NCBI RefSeq assembly: GCF_014207375.1
Contig: NZ_JACHEE010000005.1
Span: 1 to 64,000 of the forward strand
DNA length: 64,000 nucleotides
Direction of reading: 5' to 3'
DNA from: Arthrobacter sp. AZCC_0090
GTDB lineage: Bacteria; Actinomycetota; Actinomycetes; Actinomycetales; Micrococcaceae
This document shows, one piece after another, positions 34,919-43,149 of the stretch. Numbering within the stretch: the stretch's first letter is position 1; every line of letters begins with the position of its first letter. Below the pieces are notes generated by a model. The model was not told the DNA's origin. It was given only the letters and a program-made list of their open reading frames with translations, and ran no database searches. Position numbers and translations under genes: made by a program.

Positions 34919-35040
34919 GCAGCTCAACGCAGCTCAACGCAGCGACGCAGGGCGAATTGTGTCCTTGCATTGCCCGGAGTTGCGCGGGCATTTCGCCGGA
35001 TTTCCCCCGGTTTCCCGGCGTTTCCTGGCGTTTCCTGGCG
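34919..35040. repeat. 10-bp-phased repeats upstream of the sulfur operon
   Basis: Five consecutive 10-bp units, each beginning TTTC, fill 34991-35040 (TTTCGCCGGA, TTTCCCCCGG, TTTCCCGGCG, TTTCCTGGCG, TTTCCTGGCG). A perfect 10-bp duplication AGCTCAACGC lies at 34921-34940. The phase equals one helical turn. They sit 118-240 bp upstream of the substrate-binding protein start, in a 420-bp non-coding region that also contains palindrome copy 1. Confidence 0.8.
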
Positions 35041-35157
35041 TTACTGCCAGGCTTCCCCTGAGCAGTGGACATGCGCTTACATCGTTCCCACCGGCACTTC
35101 GGTCTACTCCAGATCACGACCGGACCAACGACACTCATTCCCCGGAAAGTAGCTCCC

Positions 35158-36204
35158 ATGAAACTGCAACAGCCCCTGCTAAGCGTCGCGGCCGCCGTCG
35201 TACTTGCGCTGACGGTGACCGGTTGCGGCGGCAACGCCCAGGCGGGAGACCAACAAGCCGGCCAGCCCGAGGTCAAGGATCTCCGTTACCAGGGTTCGGC
35301 GAACAACGTCGGCCTCCCCGAGTTGGCGGCGGACCTGGGCTATCTGGGTGACATCAGGCTCAACTGGGTAGGCAACACGACCAGTGGCCCGCAGGACATC
35401 CAGTCGGCGGCCACCAACCAGACCGACTTTGGCGGTGCGTTCGCAGGGGCTGTGGTGAAGCTGGTTGAGGCAGGGGCTCCGGTGACCGCCGTCGTGAACT
35501 ACTACGGCGAGGACGCGAAGACCTTTAACGGCTTCTACGTCAAGGCGGACAGTTCCATCAAATCCGCCAGGGACCTCATCGGCAAGAAGATCGCGGTCAA
35601 CACGCTGGGCGCCCATGCCGAAGCCGTCATCAGCAGCTATCTCAGCAAGAACGGCCTCAGCCAGGACGAAATCAAGCAAGTCCAGCTTGTCCCGCTGGCG
35701 CCCAACGACACGGAGGAAGCCGTCCGCCGGGGTCAGGTGGATGTCGGAACCTTGGGAGGCGTCCTGCAGGACCACGCCGTCGCCGCGGGTGGCCTGCGCT
35801 CGCTCTTCAACGACTACGAACTCTTCGGCACCTTCGCCGGCGGGCAGATCGTCCTCCGCAACGACTTCATCGAAAAGAACCCCAATACAGCGCGGACCTT
35901 CGCCACAGGCGTGGCCAAGGCCATCAAGTGGGAGACCGAGACGCCGCGCGACGAAGTAATCGCGCGCTTCAAGAAGATCATCGACGCCCGCGGACGCAAT
36001 GAGAGTACCGCGAACCTGCAGTACTGGAAGAGCCCAGGCGTACCGGACAACGGCGTCATCAAGGACGAGGACTTCACGCGCTGGTCTTCGTGGCTGAAGA
36101 GTTCGGGGATTGTGAAGACCGATCTCACGCCCTCGAAGTACTACACCAACAAGTTCAACGATCTCGCGGCAAGCCCCGCCGCGAGCACAGCGAAGAACGG
36201 ATAG
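35158..36204 (+). CDS. ABC transporter substrate-binding lipoprotein (sulfonate/sulfate-ester type)
   Basis: The 348-residue protein has a lipoprotein signal peptide with lipobox VTGC after LLSVAAAVVLALT. The mature part is an SsuA/NMT1-like periplasmic-binding fold: LPELAADLGYLGDIRLNWVG, QSAATNQTDFGGAFAGAVVK and DLIGKKIAVNTLGAHAEAVI. ATG 35158 has GGAAAG upstream; an earlier in-frame start at 35065 would lengthen the signal region without support. It heads a four-gene operon with ATPase, permease and an AtsK/TauD-like dioxygenase, which points to uptake of an alkyl sulfate or sulfonate as sulfur source. Confidence 0.9.
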   Translation: MKLQQPLLSVAAAVVLALTVTGCGGNAQAGDQQAGQPEVKDLRYQGSANNVGLPELAADLGYLGDIRLNWVGNTTSGPQDIQSAATNQTDFGGAFAGAVVKLVEAGAPVTAVVNYYGEDAKTFNGFYVKADSSIKSARDLIGKKIAVNTLGAHAEAVISSYLSKNGLSQDEIKQVQLVPLAPNDTEEAVRRGQVDVGTLGGVLQDHAVAAGGLRSLFNDYELFGTFAGGQIVLRNDFIEKNPNTARTFATGVAKAIKWETETPRDEVIARFKKIIDARGRNESTANLQYWKSPGVPDNGVIKDEDFTRWSSWLKSSGIVKTDLTPSKYYTNKFNDLAASPAASTAKNG

Positions 36205-36206
36205 CC

Positions 36207-37139
36207 ATGACCGTCAAAATCAGCCTCCGCAACGTCACCAAGAAGTTCACTGTCCGCGCCGGCAAGGGCTCCAAGGCCTCCCCGACCGGCGCGACTGGCA
36301 AGACCGGCACGAAAGAGCCCAGCACCCTGACCGCCCTTGACTCCTTGAGCCTCGACGTGCGCGACGGCGAATTCCTCACGTTGGTGGGGCCCAGCGGTTC
36401 CGGCAAGACCACCTTGTTGGACCTCCTGGCTGGCCTGTCCACGCCCACCTCCGGCGAGGTATTGGTGGACGGCCGGCCTGTGAAGGGACCCGGGAAGGAC
36501 CGTGCCGTTGTTTTCCAGCAGTACGCGCTCTTTCCCTGGCGCACGGCGTCGGCCAATGTGTCGATCGGGCTCGAAGGCAGGGGCATCGACGGGCGCAAGC
36601 CCAACCGCCGCGAACGTGCCGCCAAGGCCAGCGAATACCTCAAGCTGGTTGGTTTGGCCGGCTTTGAGGACCGTTTTCCGCATGAGCTCTCGGGCGGCAT
36701 GAAACAGCGCGTGGCCATCGCCCGGAGCCTCGCTTATGAGCCCGATGTGCTCCTCATGGACGAACCCTTCGCCGCGTTGGATGCCCAGACCCGTGAACAA
36801 CTCCAGGACGAGCTCCTGCGGATCTGGCAGGCCACGGGCAAGACGATCGTGTTCATCACCCATGGCATCGACGAGGCCGTGTACCTGGGCCAGCGCGTCG
36901 CAGTCCTCAGCGCGCGGCCCGGACGGCTCAAGGAAATCGTGGAGGTCGACATCCCGGACCGCGACGGCGAGGACGACATCCGCTCGCATCCCGCCTTCGT
37001 CGAACAACGGCACAAGGTCTGGACCTTGCTGCACGACGAAGTCCGCCTGGCCCAGGACGCCGGGCACCGCAAGATCCTGCCGGACGGCACCGCCCCGGAT
37101 GAAGTCCCTGGAACAACTCCCGAAAGGAGCGCAGCCTGA
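36207..37139 (+). CDS. ABC transporter ATPase (SsuB/TauB-like)
   Basis: The 310-residue protein has Walker A GPSGSGKTTLLDLL, Q-loop VVFQQYALFPWRT, signature LSGGMKQRVAIARSL, Walker B VLLMDEPFAALD and the switch His in VFITHGIDEA. An insertion rich in Lys, Gly and Thr (about residues 17-41: GKGSKASPTGATGKTGTKEP) interrupts the first strand region compared with the usual family pattern. The C-terminal 60 residues are an extension ending PGTTPERSAA. It starts 2 bp after the binding-protein gene and overlaps the permease gene. Confidence 0.93.
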   Translation: MTVKISLRNVTKKFTVRAGKGSKASPTGATGKTGTKEPSTLTALDSLSLDVRDGEFLTLVGPSGSGKTTLLDLLAGLSTPTSGEVLVDGRPVKGPGKDRAVVFQQYALFPWRTASANVSIGLEGRGIDGRKPNRRERAAKASEYLKLVGLAGFEDRFPHELSGGMKQRVAIARSLAYEPDVLLMDEPFAALDAQTREQLQDELLRIWQATGKTIVFITHGIDEAVYLGQRVAVLSARPGRLKEIVEVDIPDRDGEDDIRSHPAFVEQRHKVWTLLHDEVRLAQDAGHRKILPDGTAPDEVPGTTPERSAA

Positions 37140-38047
37140 TGACCGCAACACTCACCCAACAGCCCGCGGCGAGCGCCGCCCCAAAGCAAGCGCCCGACGT
37201 CGGGCGCTCCGGTCCTGTTGAGGCGGGGCGTCGGAGCACGACGGCGATACTCGCCTTTGTGCGGACGGCCGCCGCCCGCGCCGGTTCCGGCCTGTGGAAG
37301 TCCGCAGGGATCATCGCGTTCCTGGCTCTCTGGGAACTCGGGCCGACATATCTGGCCAGCCCGTCAACCCGGGTATTCCTGCCGCCCTTGCACGAGGTCC
37401 TGGCCGCGTGGGGCAAGCTGTTCGAATCCGGCACCATCCAAGGGCATTTGGCCGCGAGCCTCACCCGTTCGGTGTCGGGATTCGGCGCGGCCCTCGTGGC
37501 TGGCGTTTCCCTCGGTCTGCTGATCGCCTGGTACGGACGGCTCAATTCGGTGTTGAACCCGCTCCTGGAACTGTTCCGTAACACTGCCGCGCTTGCACTG
37601 CTGCCTGTCTTCACACTGCTGCTCGGGATCGGCGAGGAGTCCAAGATCAGCATCGTGGCCTACGCGGCGTTCTTTCCCGTCCTGCTGAACACGATCGCGG
37701 GCGTCAAGACCGTGGATCCGCTGCTCATCCGGGCCGCGAAATCACTCGGCCTCTCGAGCCTCGCCCTGTTCCGCAAAGTGATCTTGCCTTCCGCGGTGCC
37801 CACCATTTTCACGGGAATCCGCATGGCCGGCACTGCCTCCATTTTGGTGTTGATCGCCGCGGAAATGGTGGGGGCGAAGGCCGGGCTCGGCTACCTCATC
37901 GTGAACGCGCAGAGCAGTTTCCTCATTCCGGACATGTACGCCGGCATCCTCACGGTGTCCCTCCTGGGCTTGGCTGTGAATTTCCTCCTCGTCGCCTTGG
38001 AACGGCACTTCTCGCGTTGGCGGACCGCCGTCGGGTCCGGTTCCTGA
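37139..38047 (+). CDS. ABC transporter permease (SsuC/TauC-like)
   Basis: The 302-residue protein has a polar N-terminus of about 50 residues and six predicted helices. The permease signature is seen in FFPVLLNTIAGVKTVDPLLI, followed by RAAKSLGLSSLALFRKVILP and FTGIRMAGTASILVLIAAEM. The start overlaps the ATPase stop by one base (TGATG), showing tight coupling. It forms the membrane channel of the sulfonate or sulfate-ester importer. Confidence 0.93.
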   Translation: MTATLTQQPAASAAPKQAPDVGRSGPVEAGRRSTTAILAFVRTAAARAGSGLWKSAGIIAFLALWELGPTYLASPSTRVFLPPLHEVLAAWGKLFESGTIQGHLAASLTRSVSGFGAALVAGVSLGLLIAWYGRLNSVLNPLLELFRNTAALALLPVFTLLLGIGEESKISIVAYAAFFPVLLNTIAGVKTVDPLLIRAAKSLGLSSLALFRKVILPSAVPTIFTGIRMAGTASILVLIAAEMVGAKAGLGYLIVNAQSSFLIPDMYAGILTVSLLGLAVNFLLVALERHFSRWRTAVGSGS

Positions 38048-38092
38048 CCGTCAATCCAACCTCATAACCCATCAAACAAGTAAAGGAACATA

Positions 38093-39013
38093 ATGTCTGT
38101 CATTACCGAAACCAAGCTCGAATTCGCCAAGCTCGGCTCGCGTATCGGCGCCGAAATCCGAGGCTTTGACCTGAGCGGCGATCTCTCCGCCGAAACTGTG
38201 GCTCAAATCCGGGCTGCCCTCAACGAGCACAAGGCGCTCGTGTTCCGCGAGGCCAATATTCTCAGCGACGAGGCCCAGGTGAAGTTCGCCAGCCATTTCG
38301 GCCCGCTCACCAAGGCGCACCCGACCGTGGCTTCTGTGGAAGGCGAAGCCAACGTGCTGCCCGTGGACAGTGAGAACGGCTCGGCAAACAATTGGCACAC
38401 CGACGTCACGTTCGTGGTCAACCCGCCGCAGGCGTCCACGTTGCGCAGCATCGATCTGCCGGGATACGGCGGGGAAACCCTGATTGCTTCCTCAGCCGGC
38501 GCGTACCGGGACCTGCCCGAGGAGCTGCGGAACTTCGCGGACACCCTGTGGGCCATCCACACCAACGACTACGACTACTCGGTGCCGAAGAACCTGGAAC
38601 ATGAGAATGCCGATGAGCGCCGCAAGGAATTCACGCGCATCAAGTTCGAAACCGCCCACCCGGTGGTGCGTGTCCATCCCTTGACCGGCGAGCGCGGATT
38701 GTTCATTGGGGGCTTCGCGCAGCGACTGCGGATCGTGGGGCTGTCCAACACGGAGTCGAAGGACATCATCCGCTTGCTGCAGGCCTACGTCACCCGTCCG
38801 GAAAACGTGGTGCGGGTGAATTGGGAACCGAACCAGTTGGTGCTGTTCGACAACCGCATCACCCAGCATTACGCCCCTGACAACTACGACGGCCAGCCGC
38901 GCAAGCTGAACCGCGTGACCATCGCCGGCGACATTCCGCTGGGCGTGGACGGCAAGCCGAGCCAGTCGATCCAGGGTGACTCGTCCGCCTATTCGGTTGT
39001 CGCGCCGCTGTAG
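38093..39013 (+). CDS. TauD/TfdA-family Fe(II)/2-oxoglutarate dioxygenase, AtsK-like
   Basis: The 306-residue enzyme has the HxD metal motif in NNWHTDVTFVVNPPQAST and the distal His in DNRITQHYAPDNYDGQPRKL with the 2-oxoglutarate Arg close by. The stretch DLPEELRNFADTLWAIHTND matches AtsK-type alkyl-sulfate dioxygenases better than TauD, which would release sulfate from alkyl sulfate esters. The substrate preference is inferred. It is the last gene of the uptake operon, 45 bp after the permease, and is followed by palindrome copy 2. Confidence 0.9.
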   Translation: MSVITETKLEFAKLGSRIGAEIRGFDLSGDLSAETVAQIRAALNEHKALVFREANILSDEAQVKFASHFGPLTKAHPTVASVEGEANVLPVDSENGSANNWHTDVTFVVNPPQASTLRSIDLPGYGGETLIASSAGAYRDLPEELRNFADTLWAIHTNDYDYSVPKNLEHENADERRKEFTRIKFETAHPVVRVHPLTGERGLFIGGFAQRLRIVGLSNTESKDIIRLLQAYVTRPENVVRVNWEPNQLVLFDNRITQHYAPDNYDGQPRKLNRVTIAGDIPLGVDGKPSQSIQGDSSAYSVVAPL

Positions 39014-39022
39014 CCGCCTTAG

Positions 39023-39088
39023 CCCAACTGACTCGCAGTTGTTGTCGTTTACAGGGCTCAAAACGACACCTACTGCGAGTCAGTTGGG
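39023..39088. repeat. Palindromic repeat, copy 2
   Basis: Arms of 28 bp (39023-39050 and 39061-39088) pair with about three mismatches around a 10-nt loop. It is the same element as at 34831-34896. Here it lies between convergent genes, 9 bp after the dioxygenase stop and 11 bp before the aldo/keto reductase stop, where it may also serve as a bidirectional terminator. Confidence 0.85.
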
Positions 39089-39099
39089 TTTAACGCGCT

Positions 39100-40065
39100 T
39101 TAGGGGAGCTTGCTGCCCCGCGCAGCCACCCACAGGCCGTACCACTCGGTCCGCGTCATGGCTTCGGCAACGGCTGCAGCATCCGCGCAGGCAGCGATCC
39201 GCGCAGGGTTGGAACTGCCCAGCACAGGGGAAATACGCGCCGGATGCTTCATGAGCCACCCCAATAGCACAGCTTCGGGGGTGACACCCTTTGCTTCCGC
39301 GAGCTGGGCGACCAGAGCGGCAGTTGCGGTGTCGGCGACAGTCGGGGAATCCGGCGTCGAGCCCGTGTACCGACCCTGGGCGAGGGAACCGTAGGCCTGC
39401 AGCTCGATCCCTTGCCTGACGCAGTGCTCCAGGGTGCCGTGCGGGAAGCTATAGCCGAGGGCGTCGTCGTGGTTGACCAGGACAGCGCTCTCGAGCCAAG
39501 CCCGCCGGTGCAGGCTCATCTCCAGCTGGTTGGCCACGATCGGCACCTCCAATTCGTCCTGCAGGAAGGCAATCTGCGCACCGGACATGTTGGACACGCC
39601 CAGTTGCCCCACTTTGCCTTCCGCCACGAGCTGCCCGACGGCGGACGCCACCTCTGCGGGTTCCATCAGCGGGTCCGGGCGGTGGAGCAACAGCACGTCG
39701 ACGTAATCGGTCCTGAGCCGCTGCAGGCTTCCGTTGACGCGTTCCAGGATGGCGTCCTTGCTGAGATCGTAATGTCCTTCGATTCCAGGTTGACCGAGCG
39801 TGATTCCGCACTTGGTCTGGAGTTGGATCTTCTCCCGCAGCCCTGGCGTCCGGGACAGCACTTCGCCGAACACGGCTTCCGACTTGCCGCCGCGGTAGAT
39901 GTCGGCGTGGTCGAACAAGGTAATGCCGATGCCCATGGCGGCTTCGATCGCGGCCGCGGCTTGCTCAATCTCGCCACTCCCGTAATCGCTGCCTTCCCAT
40001 GGACCTCCAAGGCCCATGCAGCCATAGATGAGCCGGCCGGACGCGACTTTGCTCTTTGCAGTCAT
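39100..40065 (-). CDS. Aldo/keto reductase
   Basis: The 321-residue NADPH-dependent oxidoreductase has the family tetrad: Asp and Tyr in LFDHADIYRGGKSEAVFG, Lys in KIQLQTKCGI and His in DVLLLHRPDPL. The C-terminal NADP-binding part has RISPVLGSSNPARIAACADA. It resembles the YdhF-like branch. ATG 40065 with GGAA just upstream is chosen over longer in-frame starts that read as shadow sequence. The substrate is unknown. Confidence 0.92.
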   Translation of the reverse strand: MTAKSKVASGRLIYGCMGLGGPWEGSDYGSGEIEQAAAAIEAAMGIGITLFDHADIYRGGKSEAVFGEVLSRTPGLREKIQLQTKCGITLGQPGIEGHYDLSKDAILERVNGSLQRLRTDYVDVLLLHRPDPLMEPAEVASAVGQLVAEGKVGQLGVSNMSGAQIAFLQDELEVPIVANQLEMSLHRRAWLESAVLVNHDDALGYSFPHGTLEHCVRQGIELQAYGSLAQGRYTGSTPDSPTVADTATAALVAQLAEAKGVTPEAVLLGWLMKHPARISPVLGSSNPARIAACADAAAVAEAMTRTEWYGLWVAARGSKLP

Positions 40066-40100
40066 TTTTCCAACTCTTTCACGTGCAACGAGGGCCAGAG

Positions 40101-41804
40101 TTACACGATCCAGACGGTCGTGTTTGCCGGGAGCTTGCCGCCGTCGAGCGGTGCGCTGCTCACGACGACGGTGCCTTCCGGAAGTGCCACGGGCTCGGCG
40201 CCGAAGTTCGTCACCGATTGCCAGCCGTTGGGCCGCACGAAGTGCAGCACCGACTCGTTGCTGGAGGGGATCCACTCAAGGTCTTCGGCCGCCCGAAGTT
40301 CCGAACGCAGTTCAAGGGCCTTGCGGTACAGCTCTAGCGTGGAACCCGGAACGTTTTGCTGTTCCGCCACGGCGTAGCCGGCGAACCATTCAGGCTGCGG
40401 CAAGTGGGCATGTCCATCGCCGAAACCGAACGACGAACCTTCACTGGTCCACGGCAGCGGGACACGGCAGCCGTCACGGCCGACGTCGACACCCGGGTTG
40501 CGGAAGAACGCCGGGTCCTGGCGCTCGCCGTCAACGATGTCGCCGACTTCCTGCAGTCCAAGTTCTTCGCCCTGGTACAGGTACGCGGAACCCGGCAGGG
40601 CGAACATCAGCAGCGACGCGGCGCGGGCACGGCGCAAACCGAGCTCGGCGTCGACGTCGGCGGCCGAACCGCCGTCGAGCAGCCATTGTTTGCCGTCCTG
40701 GCCCAAGCCGTCACGGCCACCACCCGCGGGCAGGCCGTAACGGGTGGCGTGCCGGACGACGTCGTGGTTGGAGAAGACCCACGTGGACGAGGCACCCGAT
40801 GCTGCGGCCTCGGCGAGGTTCTTGGTGATGATCGTACGGAACTGTTCGGCATCGAAGTCGGCCTGGAGAAGGTCGAAGTTGAAGGCCTGGCCCAGTCCTT
40901 CAGGGCTCGCGTAGCGGGCGCGGCGGTCCGCGTGCACCCACGCTTCGGCGACGGCTGTCCGGGGCGGGTTGTACTCGTTGAAGACCTTGCGCCACTCGGC
41001 GTAGATCTCGTGCACCTCGTCCCGGTCCCAGAACGGATGGGCGCCCAAGGCGTTTTCGCCTTCCTTCGGCAGCTCGGTCTTGGAGGGCAGAACCTCCGGC
41101 AGGTCCTTCGTCAGTGCATGGGCGACGTCGATGCGGAAGCCGTCCACGCCACGGTCGGACCAAAAGCGCAGGGTCTTCAGGAAATCTTCACGAACCTCCC
41201 GGTTGTCCCAGTTGAAGTCCGGCTGCTCCTTGGTGAAGATGTGCATGTACCACTGTCCGGGAGTGCCGTCCGGCTCGGTGATGCGCTCCCACGCCGGGCC
41301 GCCGAAGACCGAGTCCCAGTCGGCCGGAGGCAGTTCGCCCTTCTCGCCCAAGCCATCGCGGAAGATGTAGCGTTCACGGGCTGCCGAGCCCTTCGGGGAA
41401 GCCAGCGCTTCCTTGAACCATTCGTGCCGGTCCGAGGAGTGGTTCGGAACGATGTCCGCGATCAATTTGATGCCTGCAGCGTGCAGGGCAGCTGCCATCT
41501 CATCGAAATCCGCTAGGGTGCCCAGCTTCGGGTCCACGTTGCGGTAGTCATCGACGTCGTAGCCGCCGTCAGCAAGAGCCGAAGGATAGAACGGGCTCAA
41601 CCAGACGGCGTCGATCCCCAGCGCTTTCAGATACCGAACCTTGGCGGTAATGCCCTTGATATCGCCCAGGCCATCGCCGTTCGCATCGGAAAAGCTACGG
41701 GGGTAGATCTGGTAGACAGCAGCCTGGCGCCACCAGTTGGGATCGGCCATGCGCTCGGAGCGCCCTGAGTCGGGGAGAGTTGCCAAGGTGGCGGTGGAGG
41801 ACAA
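40101..41804 (-). CDS. GH13 alpha-glucosidase
   Basis: The 567-residue intracellular enzyme is a glycoside hydrolase family 13 alpha-glucosidase or oligo-1,6-glucosidase. The conserved regions are IADIVPNHSSDRHEWF, the nucleophile Asp in GVDGFRIDVAHAL, the acid Glu in AVAEAWVHAD and the third acid in WVFSNHDVVRHATRY. The start is TTG 41804 with AGGA 9 bp upstream. It is divergent from a ROK-family regulator and shares with it an AT-rich palindromic operator, so expression probably responds to maltose- or glucose-type sugars. Confidence 0.92.
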   Translation of the reverse strand: MSSTATLATLPDSGRSERMADPNWWRQAAVYQIYPRSFSDANGDGLGDIKGITAKVRYLKALGIDAVWLSPFYPSALADGGYDVDDYRNVDPKLGTLADFDEMAAALHAAGIKLIADIVPNHSSDRHEWFKEALASPKGSAARERYIFRDGLGEKGELPPADWDSVFGGPAWERITEPDGTPGQWYMHIFTKEQPDFNWDNREVREDFLKTLRFWSDRGVDGFRIDVAHALTKDLPEVLPSKTELPKEGENALGAHPFWDRDEVHEIYAEWRKVFNEYNPPRTAVAEAWVHADRRARYASPEGLGQAFNFDLLQADFDAEQFRTIITKNLAEAAASGASSTWVFSNHDVVRHATRYGLPAGGGRDGLGQDGKQWLLDGGSAADVDAELGLRRARAASLLMFALPGSAYLYQGEELGLQEVGDIVDGERQDPAFFRNPGVDVGRDGCRVPLPWTSEGSSFGFGDGHAHLPQPEWFAGYAVAEQQNVPGSTLELYRKALELRSELRAAEDLEWIPSSNESVLHFVRPNGWQSVTNFGAEPVALPEGTVVVSSAPLDGGKLPANTTVWIV

Positions 41805-41849
41805 AAGAGATTCCTGTTCTGTGTCGACGCTTCGATGGATGGGACTTTT

Positions 41850-41868
41850 ATTTAGAATCTAAATTTAG
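41850..41868. promoter_or_regulatory. Palindromic operator between the alpha-glucosidase and ROK genes
   Basis: ATTTAG-AAT-CTAAAT (41850-41864) is a perfect 6-3-6 palindrome and overlaps a second perfect palindrome CTAAATTTAG (41859-41868). The AT-rich site stands out in high-GC sequence and lies in the 109-bp divergent gap. ROK repressors bind such AT-rich palindromes. Confidence 0.7.
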
Positions 41869-41913
41869 TACCTCAAGTATTATGTGACGCATACCTACAG
41901 GAGGTCAACAGCC

Positions 41914-43107
41914 ATGCCTGAAATCGCGACTGCCACTCCGCAGATGCTCCGGCGGTTCAACGCGGCCACCGTGCTCGGAGCCATCCGTTCCTCCAACGCC
42001 GTGACGGTTTCTGAGCTGATAGACGCCACCGGACTGACCCGCGCCACCACCATTTCCGTGTGCGAAGACCTCATGGCCCGGGGCTGGATCCGCGAGCTGG
42101 AAAAAGATTCCGATACCTACCAGAAAGGCCGGCCCGCACGGCGCTTCGAGCTCGACGAAAGCGCCGGGTGCGTCCTGGGAATCGACGTCGGCGTCCTCAA
42201 AACCACCGTGGTGGTGGCTGATCTACGCGGCAAGACCACGGGACGGGCCAGCAAGCCATTTCGCGCCAGGGAGATTGAAGCCGGGGAACGGATCCGTGTC
42301 ATCAGCCAAACCGCGCTAATCGCCCTCGAGGCTGCCGGAGTGGCGCCGGAGAAAGTCCTCGCGGTGACGGCCGGGCTTGCCGCACCGGTGGACCGGGACG
42401 GAAACATCCTTGTCAGCCAGCCGTTCTGGAGCCTGTTCGACGTCGGCCTGAAGAAGGCCCTGCACGATCTGCACGGATGGGCGGTACTGCTGGAGAATGA
42501 CGCCAACCTTGCCGCACTAGGCGAATGTTGGCGCGGCGCCGGCAGCGGCGTCCAGGACCTCGCCGTACTCTTGGCCGGCGAGCGTTTCGGCGCGGGCCTG
42601 GTGGAATCCGGCCGCCTGCTTCATGGCAGCCGCGGCGGCGCTGGCGAGATGGCCTACCTGGACATGGTGGAGGGAGTAGGCTCTCCCGAAGGCCTCGCCG
42701 CCCTGGCCAGGTTGTGGGCGGCGGAAGCCTTGGCGGGAAAGTCCAAAACCACGCTGCGCACCGCGGCCGCCCGCGAAGTCACTGCACAACACGTCTTCGC
42801 CGCCGCCGCCCAAGGCGACAAGGTGGCGCTGGACATCCTGGACCGGCTCTCGGACCGGCTGGCCCGAGTGGTCTCCACGCTGGCCATCATGCTCAACCCG
42901 GAGCTCGTGGTGATCGGCGGCGCCGTGGCAGATTCGGCGTCGGTCCTTCTCGAGCCGACTGCCCGGAAGCTGGCCACGTACACGGCCACTCCCCCGCGGC
43001 TCGCGGCCTCACCCTTGGGCGACGCGATTGTGGGCATCGGCGCCGTGCGCCACGCACTGGACCACGTAGAGAAAAACTCCTTGGATCTGGTGTTGCGGCG
43101 CGCCTAG
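41914..43107 (+). CDS. ROK-family transcriptional regulator
   Basis: The 397-residue protein has an N-terminal winged helix (about 15-70: TVLGAIRSSNAVTVSELIDA, LTRATTISVCEDLMARGWI) and a C-terminal ROK sugar-kinase-like domain with CVLGIDVGVLKTTVVVADL, LENDANLAALGECW and GARGGAGEM-like GSRGGAGEMAYLD. The usual zinc-binding CxCGxxGC motif is not seen. ATG 41914 has AGGAGGT at the right distance. It probably represses the divergent alpha-glucosidase gene through the palindrome between them. Confidence 0.9.
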   Translation: MPEIATATPQMLRRFNAATVLGAIRSSNAVTVSELIDATGLTRATTISVCEDLMARGWIRELEKDSDTYQKGRPARRFELDESAGCVLGIDVGVLKTTVVVADLRGKTTGRASKPFRAREIEAGERIRVISQTALIALEAAGVAPEKVLAVTAGLAAPVDRDGNILVSQPFWSLFDVGLKKALHDLHGWAVLLENDANLAALGECWRGAGSGVQDLAVLLAGERFGAGLVESGRLLHGSRGGAGEMAYLDMVEGVGSPEGLAALARLWAAEALAGKSKTTLRTAAAREVTAQHVFAAAAQGDKVALDILDRLSDRLARVVSTLAIMLNPELVVIGGAVADSASVLLEPTARKLATYTATPPRLAASPLGDAIVGIGAVRHALDHVEKNSLDLVLRRA

Positions 43108-43149
43108 TCGCGTCTTGCGGTGCCGGCCGTTTCCCGTCGGCGCGGGCCG

